Assembly (NCBI GenBank): GCA_035512575.1
Contig: DATKDT010000084.1
Location: forward strand, 16,735 to 80,734
From: JALYRV01 sp035512575
Lineage (GTDB): Bacteria > Acidobacteriota > Vicinamibacteria > Vicinamibacterales > SCN-69-37
Length of the DNA: 64,000 nucleotides
Direction of reading: 5' to 3'
Shown here: piece after piece, positions 17,427 through 29,526 of the stretch
How positions within the stretch are numbered: position 1 is the first letter of the stretch
How the letters are laid out: the number at the start of each line of letters is the position of its first letter
Translations under genes and position numbers: made by a program
The notes under the pieces: model-generated
The model's input: the letters and a program-made list of their open reading frames with translations, nothing else
What the model was told of the DNA's origin: nothing
The model's database searches: none

Positions 17427-17491
17427 AGCCGGTGCCTCTGATAGGATCGGTTGTTCACGCACCCGCCCTGGCGCCTGCCCGGGCGGCCCTC

Positions 17492-17568
17492 GCGCCCTTA
17501 GCTCAGTTGGATAGAGCGTCTGGCTACGAACCAGGAGGTCGCACGTTCGAGTCGTGCAGGGCGCACCA
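17492..17568 (+). tRNA. tRNA-Arg(ACG), intact copy
   Basis: 77 nt with encoded CCA. Acceptor GCGCCCT pairs with AGGGCGC; anticodon loop CTACGAA (ACG); T stem GCACG/CGTGC is perfect. In bacteria the A34 of this anticodon is deaminated to inosine by TadA, whose gene is at 59378. The 3' end overlaps the only plausible start codon of the next gene. Confidence 0.93.
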
Positions 17569-18201
17569 TTTCTCTCCATCGCTGACATTCCGGTCCAGGC
17601 CTACTACTTCGAGCTGATCGGGACCGCGATTTTCGCCGTCACCGGCGTGCTGGTCGTCGCGCGCCGCGGACTCGACATGTTCGGCGCGCTCATGCTCGGC
17701 ATCGTCACCGCGCTCGGCGGCGGCACGGTGCGCGATCTGATGATCCGCGCGCCGATCTTCTGGTTCGACGACTTCAACTACGTCTGGGCGGCGATGCTCG
17801 GCGCGCTGCTGGCGTTCTGGGTCGGACACTACCTGCGCAGCACCTATCGCGCGCTGCTGTACCTCGATGCGCTCGGCGCGGCGCTGTTTGCGATTGCGGC
17901 GGCGAGCAAGGTGCTCGGCATGGGCTATGGCGGGCCGATTGCCGTGATGATGGGCATTCTCACGGGCATCGGGGGCGGCCTGATTCGCGACGTGCTCGCG
18001 GGGCGGCCGACGCTGCTGATGTCGCGCGACATCTACGCGACGCCGATTCTGCTCGGCTGCACGGTCTTCGTGCTGCTGCGCGGTATCACCGGCACGTTTG
18101 CCTATGCCGGGTTCGCCGGCGCGGCGGCGGCCTTCACGCTGCGCGCACTCGCCATTCGCTACCACCTGCAGATTCCCGCCTGGCTCACGCACCGCGCGTA
18201 G
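17554..18201 (+). CDS. yicG: YicG/UPF0126 (TRIC-like) membrane protein
   Basis: 215 residues with seven predicted membrane helices. Two homologous halves each carry the Gly-rich motif: ALGGGTVRDLMI and GIGGGLIRDVLAGRPT. Bacterial members of the family (YicG, TRIC-like) form trimeric cation channels; some are reported to conduct potassium or import glycine, so the substrate here is open. The only ATG/GTG/TTG start before the first helix is the GTG at 17554, inside the T stem and acceptor of tRNA-Arg. A miniaturised copy is at 16263-16550. Confidence 0.88.
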   Translation: MQGAPFLSIADIPVQAYYFELIGTAIFAVTGVLVVARRGLDMFGALMLGIVTALGGGTVRDLMIRAPIFWFDDFNYVWAAMLGALLAFWVGHYLRSTYRALLYLDALGAALFAIAAASKVLGMGYGGPIAVMMGILTGIGGGLIRDVLAGRPTLLMSRDIYATPILLGCTVFVLLRGITGTFAYAGFAGAAAAFTLRALAIRYHLQIPAWLTHRA

Positions 18202-18251
18202 CCCCGGAAATGTGAGATGAATTCCGCCCCAGCATGAACCCGGAGGGCAGG

Positions 18252-18992
18252 ATGCGTGCGATCGCGAACTCGTATGTCCGGCGTGCGTGCGCGGTGGTGA
18301 TGGTGGTCATCGCGACGGCAATCGGAGCCGGATGTGACGAGGGCGACGATTTACTGGTGCCTGTTGCGGAGGGAACGCTCGGCGGGGTGGTGACCATCGA
18401 CGGCGCGGGAGCGCCGGGTGTGACGGTGACGGTGTCGGACGGGCGCACTGCGACAACCGGCGCCACCGGCGCCTTTCTCTTCGCGCGCGTACAGGTAGGC
18501 GCCTACACCGTCTCGATCAGCGGGTTCCCTTCGGATGTGTCATTCCCGGCGACGACGCAGGCGGCCGTCGTGGCGAGCGCCGGCCAGGTGGTCGCGGTGA
18601 ACTTCGCCGGATCACGGATCTCCGTCCCGGGAAGTACGACACATAACGGCACGTTGTCGTTTGCGGGCGGCGACGCGTCGCACAATTCGCACGTCTTCAA
18701 TGCGCCACAGCCCAAGAGCGCATCTCTGACACGTCATTCCACGGGCGCGACCGGGATTCGGCTGACGCCGCTCAGTGGCTTTTCGCCGTCGACGCTGCCG
18801 GAGCTGACGGGCACCGTGAGCGGGACCGCCGTCAGCCTCAGCGGGTCCGGCACGATCGCGGGCGTCAACGGCGTCTCGGTGACCGCCACCGGCACGCTGG
18901 TGAACGGCCGGCTCGATATCACGATTACCGTCGGCGCTGATGGAAAGCTCCCCGGCGGACAACCGATTCAGTACCGGTACGTCGACAACTGA
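18252..18992 (+). CDS. Lipoprotein with carboxypeptidase-like regulatory domain
   Basis: 246 residues from the ATG at 18252 (an ATG 18 nt upstream is also possible). The N-terminal signal ends in a lipobox IGAGC. A beta-sandwich domain follows (about 45-125: GVVTIDGAGAPGVTVTVSDG then FARVQVGAYTVSISGFP), typical of the SdrD-B/CarboxypepD_reg fold. The C-terminal half is Ser/Thr/Gly-rich beta structure. Probably an envelope lipoprotein; partner unknown. Confidence 0.75.
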   Translation: MRAIANSYVRRACAVVMVVIATAIGAGCDEGDDLLVPVAEGTLGGVVTIDGAGAPGVTVTVSDGRTATTGATGAFLFARVQVGAYTVSISGFPSDVSFPATTQAAVVASAGQVVAVNFAGSRISVPGSTTHNGTLSFAGGDASHNSHVFNAPQPKSASLTRHSTGATGIRLTPLSGFSPSTLPELTGTVSGTAVSLSGSGTIAGVNGVSVTATGTLVNGRLDITITVGADGKLPGGQPIQYRYVDN

Positions 18993-19007
18993 CGGCCGCC
19001 GGTGTGA

Positions 19008-19712
19008 TCAGCGAAGCTGTTTCAATTCTTCCAGTATCGCGGGCAGCTCCCTGAGGTGCGGGATCTCGTGATAGCGCGCGTTGGCGAGATCCTCTGGCGC
19101 GACGCGCTCGTGCACCCATTCCACGTGATAGGGGACGAGCACGGCGTGCGCGCCGGCGTCGAGCGCGGGCAGGACGTCGGACTTGAGCGAGTTGCCGACC
19201 ATCACGAAACGCTCGGGCGCGACGGCGTAGCGCGTCATCACGCGCTCGTAGGCGCGGCGGTTCTTCTCCGAGACGATCTCGATCCCCTGGAAGTGCTGCC
19301 CGAGGCCGGAGCGCGCGAGCTTGGTTTCCTGATCGAGCAGATCGCCTTTGGTCACGAGGATGAGCGGCACGCGCTCGGCGAGCGCCTGCACGGCCTCGTC
19401 GACGCCCTCGAGCAGCTCGATGGGAGAAGCGAGCATCGCGCGGCCCCAGTCGATGATGGTGCGCACGTCGGCGCTTTCGAGCCGGCCCCCGGTGAGTTCG
19501 ATCGAGGTCTCGATCATCGACAGCACGAAGCCTTTGACGCCGTACCCGAAGTGCTCGAGGTTGCGGCGCTCGGTTTCATAGAGCCGTGCCGCCAGGTCGG
19601 GCTCGAGCCCGTACTTGCCGAGCAGCGCGCCGAGCCGGTCGCGCGTGGTCGTGAAGTTCGGCTCGTTGTGCCAGAGTGTGTCGTCGGCGTCGAGCGCCAC
19701 GAGGTCGATCAT
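19008..19712 (-). CDS. HAD-superfamily hydrolase
   Basis: 234 residues. HAD motifs: I, ALDADDTLWHNE (nucleophile Asp and the +2 Asp); II, PLILVTKGD (Thr); III, Lys in EIVSEKNRRAY; IV, VMVGNSLKSDVLPALDAG. The cap inserted after motif I is helical, as in subclass I phosphatases. Probably dephosphorylates a small metabolite; substrate unknown. Monocistronic, and convergent with the lipoprotein gene. Confidence 0.88.
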   Translation of the reverse strand: MIDLVALDADDTLWHNEPNFTTTRDRLGALLGKYGLEPDLAARLYETERRNLEHFGYGVKGFVLSMIETSIELTGGRLESADVRTIIDWGRAMLASPIELLEGVDEAVQALAERVPLILVTKGDLLDQETKLARSGLGQHFQGIEIVSEKNRRAYERVMTRYAVAPERFVMVGNSLKSDVLPALDAGAHAVLVPYHVEWVHERVAPEDLANARYHEIPHLRELPAILEELKQLR

Positions 19713-19857
19713 GGAGGGTAGCGCAGGCCGTCAGGCCTGCGGACAACAGCATAGCCCGTCATGGTCTTGCAGGCACGCCTGAGCTGGACTGGCGCGTATG
19801 GCGGCGCGTAGAATTTCCCGGCCCCAGGAAACCGAGCACGATACAAGGAGCCCCCCC

Positions 19858-21066
19858 ATGACTGCCGTCCGCCTGTCCGCAGGAGCGCTGCTGCTGGCGT
19901 TTGCTGTTGCCCCTGCCGCCGATGCCCAGACACTGGGCGGTTTCATCAAGGACCGCGCGAAGGATCGACTGAAGCAGAAGATCGCTGAATGCATCGCCAC
20001 GGACCTGTCGTGCATCCGCAAGGCGAAGGAAGCGGGACAGGAAGTCAAGATCAAGGACGCCCCGCCCGAGGCCTCCGCTGCCGGCGCCGGCGCATCCGGC
20101 GCCGCCACGATGAAGCCGGGCGAGGGGGCATGGGTCAATTACGACTTCAAGCCGGGCGATCAGCCCCTCTTCGTCGAGGATTTCAGGGCGGAGGACGTCG
20201 GCAACTTTCCGCGCCGGCTCGAGTTCATCGACGGCAACATGGAAGTGGCCGAATGGAACGGCGGGCGCTACCTTCGGGTCAGCACCTGGCCCGGGAAGTT
20301 CGCCATCGTCCTGCCTGACGTGCTGCCGGAGCGGTTCACGCTCGAGTTCGACATCACCCCCGGCTACAGCTCGAACTGGACCGTGCTGCGCTTTGCCGAC
20401 TACGGCAGCGTGCCGCACGACATCCGGTTCCGGACGCACGACGGCGGCAAAGGGAACGCGGGCATCTTCGGCGACGGTATGCGGGCCAACGGCATGACGC
20501 CCGAGCAGGTCGGCACGCTCCCGCACCGCGCCCGGATCATGGCCGACGGCCGGTACGTGAAGGTCTACATCAACGAGACGCGAGTCGCCAACGTGCCCAA
20601 CGCCGACATCGGCCGCTCGAACACGATCAGCTTCGAGGTGCCGGGGCACAACAGCGCGCCCGTGATGATCGCCAACATCAGCCTCATGGCCGGCGGCAGG
20701 AAGCTGTACGACGCGCTGACGGAATCGGGCCGCGTGGCCACGCAGGGGATTTACTTCGACACCGGCTCGGATCGGCTTCGTCCCGAGTCGACGCCGACGC
20801 TCAAGGAGATCGGCGCGATGCTGAACGAACACGCCGATCTGGCGCTGACGATCGAGGGTCACACCGACAACGTCGGCAACGCCGAGGCCAATCGCGAGCT
20901 CGCCGAGCGTCGGGCCGCCGCGGTCAAGGCGTTCCTGGTGAGCACCTACAGCGTGGATGAGGGACGCCTCCAAGCGGTCGGGGTCGGCGATGCGAAGCCG
21001 GCGGCGCCGAACACAACGCCCGAGGGACGGCAGCAGAACCGCCGCGTCGAGCTCGTCAGGCGCTGA
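19858..21066 (+). CDS. OmpA-family outer-membrane-associated protein
   Basis: 402 residues from the ATG at 19858, which follows AAGGAGCCCCC and gives a clean signal peptide ending APAADAQ. The middle region (about 90-290) is a beta-rich, concanavalin-like fold with EDFRAEDVGNFPRRLEF. The C-terminal OmpA domain (about 300-402) contains YFDTGSDRLRPES and the peptidoglycan-binding signature LTIEGHTDNVGNAEANRELAERRA (split here: IEGHTDN, ANRELAERRA) and ends in RRVELVRR. Likely anchors the envelope to peptidoglycan. Confidence 0.88.
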   Translation: MTAVRLSAGALLLAFAVAPAADAQTLGGFIKDRAKDRLKQKIAECIATDLSCIRKAKEAGQEVKIKDAPPEASAAGAGASGAATMKPGEGAWVNYDFKPGDQPLFVEDFRAEDVGNFPRRLEFIDGNMEVAEWNGGRYLRVSTWPGKFAIVLPDVLPERFTLEFDITPGYSSNWTVLRFADYGSVPHDIRFRTHDGGKGNAGIFGDGMRANGMTPEQVGTLPHRARIMADGRYVKVYINETRVANVPNADIGRSNTISFEVPGHNSAPVMIANISLMAGGRKLYDALTESGRVATQGIYFDTGSDRLRPESTPTLKEIGAMLNEHADLALTIEGHTDNVGNAEANRELAERRAAAVKAFLVSTYSVDEGRLQAVGVGDAKPAAPNTTPEGRQQNRRVELVRR

Positions 21067-21082
21067 GCGACGGCAGGCGCCG

Positions 21083-22543
21083 CTAGCGGAGGTGCAGGAA
21101 CCTCTTCATCCGCGAGATGAAGGAAGCTTTCGCTTCGGCCTGCCGCGCCGCTCCCGCCGACGCTCGAAGCTGATCGAGCTGCTCGCGCCGGAGGGAAGCG
21201 GCCAGCGCGACCTGTTCGATGGCCGCCGGGTGTTCCTCCGCCAGCCGCCGGAACTGCTCGGCCGTCAGCTCGAGGACGACGGTCTCGCCGCGGGCGATGA
21301 CCGTCGCCGAGCGCGGATCGCCGGTCAGCAGCGACATCTCTCCGAAGTACTCGCCCCTGTCGAGCGTCGCCACTTCGCTGCGTTCGGGCTCGACCACCAC
21401 GCACATCCGTCCCGAGCACACGACGTACATCGAGTCGCCCGGCTCACCCTGACGGACGATGGCCTCGCCGTCGCCGTAGGTGCGCATGACGGTCGCTTCC
21501 GCGAGTCCGGCGCGCTGCTCGCCGGTCAGTGTCCCGAAGAGATCGACGGACGCCAGCACACGCTCCCGCTCCTGTTGCAGCGCCGTGCGATCGGGCCCGG
21601 GCAGCCCGCCCGAGTACTCGACCTGGATCGGATACGGGATCTCGATGCCACGGCGCGCGAAGGCGTAGTGAATGCCCATGCGCACCTGATCGCGCGCCTC
21701 CTCGTCCAGTTCGGAGTCGCTGATCCAGAAGCGGACCTGATAGTTCATGCTCCAGTCCGCGAAGCCGACCAGCAGCACGTCGGGGAACGGTGTGCTGAGC
21801 GCGAGCGGCGCCTGTGCCACCGCTTCGAGCATGGCCTTCTTCACGAGGGGCGGCGACGCCTGGTAGCTTACGCCCACCTCCAGATCCACGCGCGTGGCCA
21901 CGGCCGGCTCCGAATAATTGAGGATCGCCTCCTTGCCGACGATGTTGTTGGGCACGATGATGAAATTGCCCGCCTTGGTGCGAAGCTTCGTGGCGCGCCA
22001 GGTCACCTCCATGACGCGCCCTTCGAAATCGCCCACCTTGATCCAGTGCCCGAGCGTGAACGGACGCTCGCTTTGAATCGCCAGTCCCGCGAAGGCATTC
22101 CCGAGCGTGTCCTGCAGCGCGAAGCCCACCACGACGGCGCCGACGGCCGATGTGGTCAGCAGCTGTTCCTTGAAGACGAACGTCGCTACGATGAGCAGCA
22201 GCCCGATGACGATGGCGTCCTGCACGATGGCGGGGAAGCCCTCCCGCACGCGGTCGGTTCTGAGGGGATTGATCAGCGCGAGGACGATCAGGTTGATGAT
22301 CGCGGCGGTCAGCGCCAGCCGTTCGAAGGCGCGTACCGGCGAGGCGAGATCCGAGGCGGCATCCGGCCCCGCGAGATCGGGCCGCACGGCAAAGACCACC
22401 TGCACGAGCACGTAGGCCACGAGCAGAACGATCGAAAGTTTGAGCTTCCGCCTGACGATACGGTTGAGGGTGAACGTCCAGACGAGGAGCGTCGCGGCAA
22501 GTGCCGCGACGCCCATCAGGAGGTGCGCAGGATAGTGAGGCAT
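21083..22543 (-). CDS. MscS-type channel with C-terminal cyclic-nucleotide-binding domain
   Basis: 486 residues. Four to five N-terminal helices are followed by the MscS pore and beta domain (VGFALQDTLGNAFAGLAIQS; FTLGHWIKVGDFEGRVMEV; IIVPNNIVGKEAILNYS). A CRP-like domain at about 345-455 has EYFGEMSLLTGDPRSATV, with the Glu and Arg of the phosphate-binding cassette intact. The architecture matches the known bacterial cyclic-nucleotide-gated (bCNG) branch of MscS channels. Last gene of a six-gene operon that also encodes an adenylate cyclase, its likely ligand source. Confidence 0.92.
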   Translation of the reverse strand: MPHYPAHLLMGVAALAATLLVWTFTLNRIVRRKLKLSIVLLVAYVLVQVVFAVRPDLAGPDAASDLASPVRAFERLALTAAIINLIVLALINPLRTDRVREGFPAIVQDAIVIGLLLIVATFVFKEQLLTTSAVGAVVVGFALQDTLGNAFAGLAIQSERPFTLGHWIKVGDFEGRVMEVTWRATKLRTKAGNFIIVPNNIVGKEAILNYSEPAVATRVDLEVGVSYQASPPLVKKAMLEAVAQAPLALSTPFPDVLLVGFADWSMNYQVRFWISDSELDEEARDQVRMGIHYAFARRGIEIPYPIQVEYSGGLPGPDRTALQQERERVLASVDLFGTLTGEQRAGLAEATVMRTYGDGEAIVRQGEPGDSMYVVCSGRMCVVVEPERSEVATLDRGEYFGEMSLLTGDPRSATVIARGETVVLELTAEQFRRLAEEHPAAIEQVALAASLRREQLDQLRASAGAARQAEAKASFISRMKRFLHLR

Positions 22544-22571
22544 GCTCGAGGCCCGACCGGAGGTCAGGCCG

Positions 22572-23711
22572 TCAGGCGATGCCCTTCTTGAACTCGGCGA
22601 TCTCGGCCGCCGTGATGGTGACGCGCACGGGCGTCTTGTTGCTGCCGCCGGGCGCGTTGGTGTCGGGCACGCCCATGCGGCCGCCGGCCGACGCGCTCGC
22701 CTGCGTTGACTCCGCCTGCTTGCCGCCCGTCAGCGAGCTGGCGATCTTGCCGATGCCGAAGCCACGTTTTTTCGGTGGCTCTTCTTTCTTGGGTTCTTCC
22801 TTTGCCGGCTCGGCCGGCTTCGAGCTGCCGCCGCCGGCCACGCCGCGCGTGCCTTCCTCGACCGGCGTGATGGCGCTGGCCGGTTTGGCGTCGAACGTGA
22901 TGATGCTGGCATACCGCGTCTGACCGGTGGCCGTCGACGTCAGCTTGTCGTTCCTGATCGTCGACGCCAGCGTGTTCAGCCGATCCTTCATCATCGGGTG
23001 CGAGGCGAAGAGCCCGTTCGGCTCCTTCGCGCTCTTGTTGCGCTCGGAGAGCTGCGTCAGGAATTCGGCGAGGCCCTGAGGCGAGTAGCCCACCTGGTGG
23101 GCGAGGCTCACGCCCACCTTGTCCGATTCCGTTTCGTCGCCGCGATCGAACTTGTTCTCGAAAATCATGTCGTAGCTGGCGTCGCTCAGCCTGTTGAGCA
23201 CCGCGCCGCTCAGCCCGCCGCGCGCCGATGCGGCCGCGTCGGTGCCGGCGTCGACGATCTTCGCGTTCCTGATCGCGTTTATTGTGTGCTTCTTGGTGAT
23301 GTGCGTAATCTCGTGGCCGAGCACGCCCGCCAGCTGCGCTTCGGTCTTGAACAGGCCGAGCGCGCCTTTCGTGATGTAGATCAGGCCGCCCGGCGCCGCG
23401 TACGCATTGACGCCTTCGGTGTCGAGCACCACGAACTTCCAGTCGAGATTCGGCCGCGAGCTGGCCTGCGCCAGCACCGTGCCGACCAGCGTCACGTACT
23501 TCGCGACCGCGGCATCCTGATAGACGCCGAAGCGGTCGACCAGTTTCGCGCCCACCGACTCGCCGATTGCGCGTTCGGCCTCGTCGTTGATGTTCAGATC
23601 GGCGACCTTCTTGGCCGTTTCCGCGCCGCGTCTGAGTCTGTCGAGCTGCGCCTCCGCGCTCGTGGCGGCCGCGAGCAGCAGGAGGCCGGCCGTCAACACT
23701 GTGTATGTCAT
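22572..23711 (-). CDS. M48-family periplasmic metalloprotease
   Basis: 379 residues with a signal peptide (MTYTVLTAGLLLLAAATSAEA). The zinc motif HEITHITKKH (HExxH) lies in GVLGHEITHIT, with a downstream Glu in DETESDKVGVSLA as third ligand; the LIYITKGAL strand precedes it. The C-terminal ~120 residues are low-complexity, Lys/Glu/Pro-rich and end in a short conserved helix. This resembles the BepA/LoiP type of envelope-quality proteases. Its ATG overlaps the stop of the cyclase gene by 4 nt (ATGA). Confidence 0.9.
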   Translation of the reverse strand: MTYTVLTAGLLLLAAATSAEAQLDRLRRGAETAKKVADLNINDEAERAIGESVGAKLVDRFGVYQDAAVAKYVTLVGTVLAQASSRPNLDWKFVVLDTEGVNAYAAPGGLIYITKGALGLFKTEAQLAGVLGHEITHITKKHTINAIRNAKIVDAGTDAAASARGGLSGAVLNRLSDASYDMIFENKFDRGDETESDKVGVSLAHQVGYSPQGLAEFLTQLSERNKSAKEPNGLFASHPMMKDRLNTLASTIRNDKLTSTATGQTRYASIITFDAKPASAITPVEEGTRGVAGGGSSKPAEPAKEEPKKEEPPKKRGFGIGKIASSLTGGKQAESTQASASAGGRMGVPDTNAPGGSNKTPVRVTITAAEIAEFKKGIA

Positions 23712-25732
23712 GACTGTGCTTCCTCGTGTGCCGCCTGTAACGGCGACGGGACGATCACCTCGAAGATCGCAACCGCGCGCGTCTTGCCCTTGACGACGAC
23801 GTCGCCGAGGGGCCGGATCTCGACACCGCCATGCAGGAGGGCGCGCGTTGCGTCGCTAATAATAATCCGGGTTCGATAGTCTTTGTTCAGCGATTCCAGG
23901 CGGGCGCCCAGGTTCACATTGTCGCCAATCACGGTGTAGCTCATGATGTCCGAGGAGCCGATATTGCCGGCAATCATGGGCCCGGAATTGACGCCAATCC
24001 CGATATCCAGCTGCGTGCGGCCTTCCGCGGCCCACTTACGGTTCAGCTCGCCCAGCTCCTTCACCATCTCCACGGCCGCTTCGACGGCATGCTCCGCATG
24101 CTGCGGGTCGTCGAGCGGCGCGCCGAAGAGCGCCATCACCATGTCGCCGACGAATTTGTCGACGGTGCCCTGGCGGCGGAAGACGATGGCCACCATCCGC
24201 GAGAAATACTCGTTCAACTGCGCCACGAGCGCCTCGGGCTCCCCTTTCTCGGTCACCGTCGTGAAGCCGCGGATGTCGGAGAAGAGCACCGACATGTCGC
24301 GCCGTTTGCCGCCAAGCTGCGCGAGCTCGGGATTGGCAATCAGCTGCGCATAGACGTCGCGCGACACGTAACGCCCGAACAGCTTCTTCACCGCACGCTT
24401 TTCGGCGCCTTCGACGAAATATTGGTAGGCGGTGCCGGCAAACAGCGCCACGGCGCCCGCCATGAGTGGCTGCGACATGTTCAGCCACACGCCGCTTCGA
24501 AACAGGGACAGACTCAGCCAGAGCCATCCCGCCGTGAGCAGCACCGCCCCGGCGGCCGCCGTCCAATACGAAAGCATGGTCGCCATCAGGCCGATCACGA
24601 TCGCGATCGCAAGCGTGCCGAGCACGCGTGTCGTCTCCGGCGCCGGGCGGATGAAGCGGTTCGAGAGGATGCTGTCGGCCATGCTGGCGTGCAGCTGAAT
24701 GCCGGGCATCACGCCTTCACCAAACGGCGTGGTGAAGACGTCGAGCAGGCCGGATGCCGTCAGGCCGATGAACACAACCTTGTCTTTGAACACCGCCGGA
24801 TCGAGCACCGGCGCCTGTCCCGCATTCAACTGCTCCTGCGAGACGAGCAGGTCGCGTATCTCGTACGACGTGTACGGCCGCGCGCCGTTCACAATCGCCG
24901 GCGCCCTGTAGTTGATCAGCATCGTGAGCTGCTCGTGCGACCGCGACGCATCGTCCCAGTCGGGCACACGCTCCGACACGAGCGGGATGAGGCGATCGCG
25001 GACGCGGATCGCGCGCCCGTCGAGCGTGACCTCCTCGGGCCGGATACCTTCAGCCGTCAGCGCCGCGGCCACGCCGAGCGACGGAACGTAGCGGCCGCCG
25101 ATCCGGATGAACGGCAGCATCCTGCGCGCGGGGCCGTCCCTGTCAGGGTGAAGCAGGTTGTGGCCGAGTGCGGCGGCCTGCGCGAGGCCGGGTATCGGGG
25201 GAACCAGCTGCGGACGCTCTTCGATCGCCGGGCCAAGCCGGTACGGCGGGCTCGTCCACGCACTCTCGCGCTCGGCGGAGCCGCCGACGACGCCGAGATG
25301 GACGGCGCCGGCGAGCATGATGATGCGGGGCGTGTTCCTGACCGATTCGACGAGCGCCGCGTCCGACTCGGCGCCGGTCCATCTGGCGTCGCCGCCGTAG
25401 GGCACGCCCTCGCTGAGGTCGGGCTCGGCGATGTGCAGGTCGACGGCGATCGCCCTGGGCGAGCCGCGCTTCAGGAAATCGATCGCGTCGGCGAGCACGA
25501 CGCGGGGCCACGGCCACCGGCCGCCGACCTGGGCGACGGCGCGGATGCTCTCGTCGTTGATTTCAACCAGGACGATGTCCTGGCGCACGGCCGCGGGATC
25601 GGCCGTGCGACGGACGCGCCAGTCGTAGGTTTTCAGCTCCGGGAGACCGAGAAGGCCGGCCCAGCCGAGGCCGAGCACGAAGGCCGCGGCCGTGAGACCA
25701 AGCAGGACACCGGCGACAACTTTCCTCAGCAC
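23708..25732 (-). CDS. CHASE2-domain adenylate cyclase, class III
   Basis: 674 residues. One N-terminal helix, an extracytoplasmic CHASE2 sensor (about 30-335; DIVLVEINDESIRAVAQVGG, PRAIAVDLHIAEPD), three helices (about 360-440) and a cytoplasmic class III cyclase (about 455-640). Catalytic residues are complete: metal Asp in FSDIRGF and VGDMVMALF, adenine-specifying Lys in VDKFVGD and Asp in TVIGDN, and transition-state Asn and Arg in VNLGARLE. It should make cAMP. It lies in the operon with an MscS-CNB channel and near an aquaporin-CNB gene. Confidence 0.94.
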   Translation of the reverse strand: MLRKVVAGVLLGLTAAAFVLGLGWAGLLGLPELKTYDWRVRRTADPAAVRQDIVLVEINDESIRAVAQVGGRWPWPRVVLADAIDFLKRGSPRAIAVDLHIAEPDLSEGVPYGGDARWTGAESDAALVESVRNTPRIIMLAGAVHLGVVGGSAERESAWTSPPYRLGPAIEERPQLVPPIPGLAQAAALGHNLLHPDRDGPARRMLPFIRIGGRYVPSLGVAAALTAEGIRPEEVTLDGRAIRVRDRLIPLVSERVPDWDDASRSHEQLTMLINYRAPAIVNGARPYTSYEIRDLLVSQEQLNAGQAPVLDPAVFKDKVVFIGLTASGLLDVFTTPFGEGVMPGIQLHASMADSILSNRFIRPAPETTRVLGTLAIAIVIGLMATMLSYWTAAAGAVLLTAGWLWLSLSLFRSGVWLNMSQPLMAGAVALFAGTAYQYFVEGAEKRAVKKLFGRYVSRDVYAQLIANPELAQLGGKRRDMSVLFSDIRGFTTVTEKGEPEALVAQLNEYFSRMVAIVFRRQGTVDKFVGDMVMALFGAPLDDPQHAEHAVEAAVEMVKELGELNRKWAAEGRTQLDIGIGVNSGPMIAGNIGSSDIMSYTVIGDNVNLGARLESLNKDYRTRIIISDATRALLHGGVEIRPLGDVVVKGKTRAVAIFEVIVPSPLQAAHEEAQS

Positions 25733-25737
25733 CGGTG

Positions 25738-29525
<3,788 letters not shown>

Positions 29526-29526
<1 letters not shown>

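Noticed and set aside
16186..17568. Paired tRNA-Arg genes as attachment sites of an integrated element
   Set aside because: The repeat extends well past the tRNA into yicG, and no integrase or phage gene lies between; a tandem duplication explains it better.
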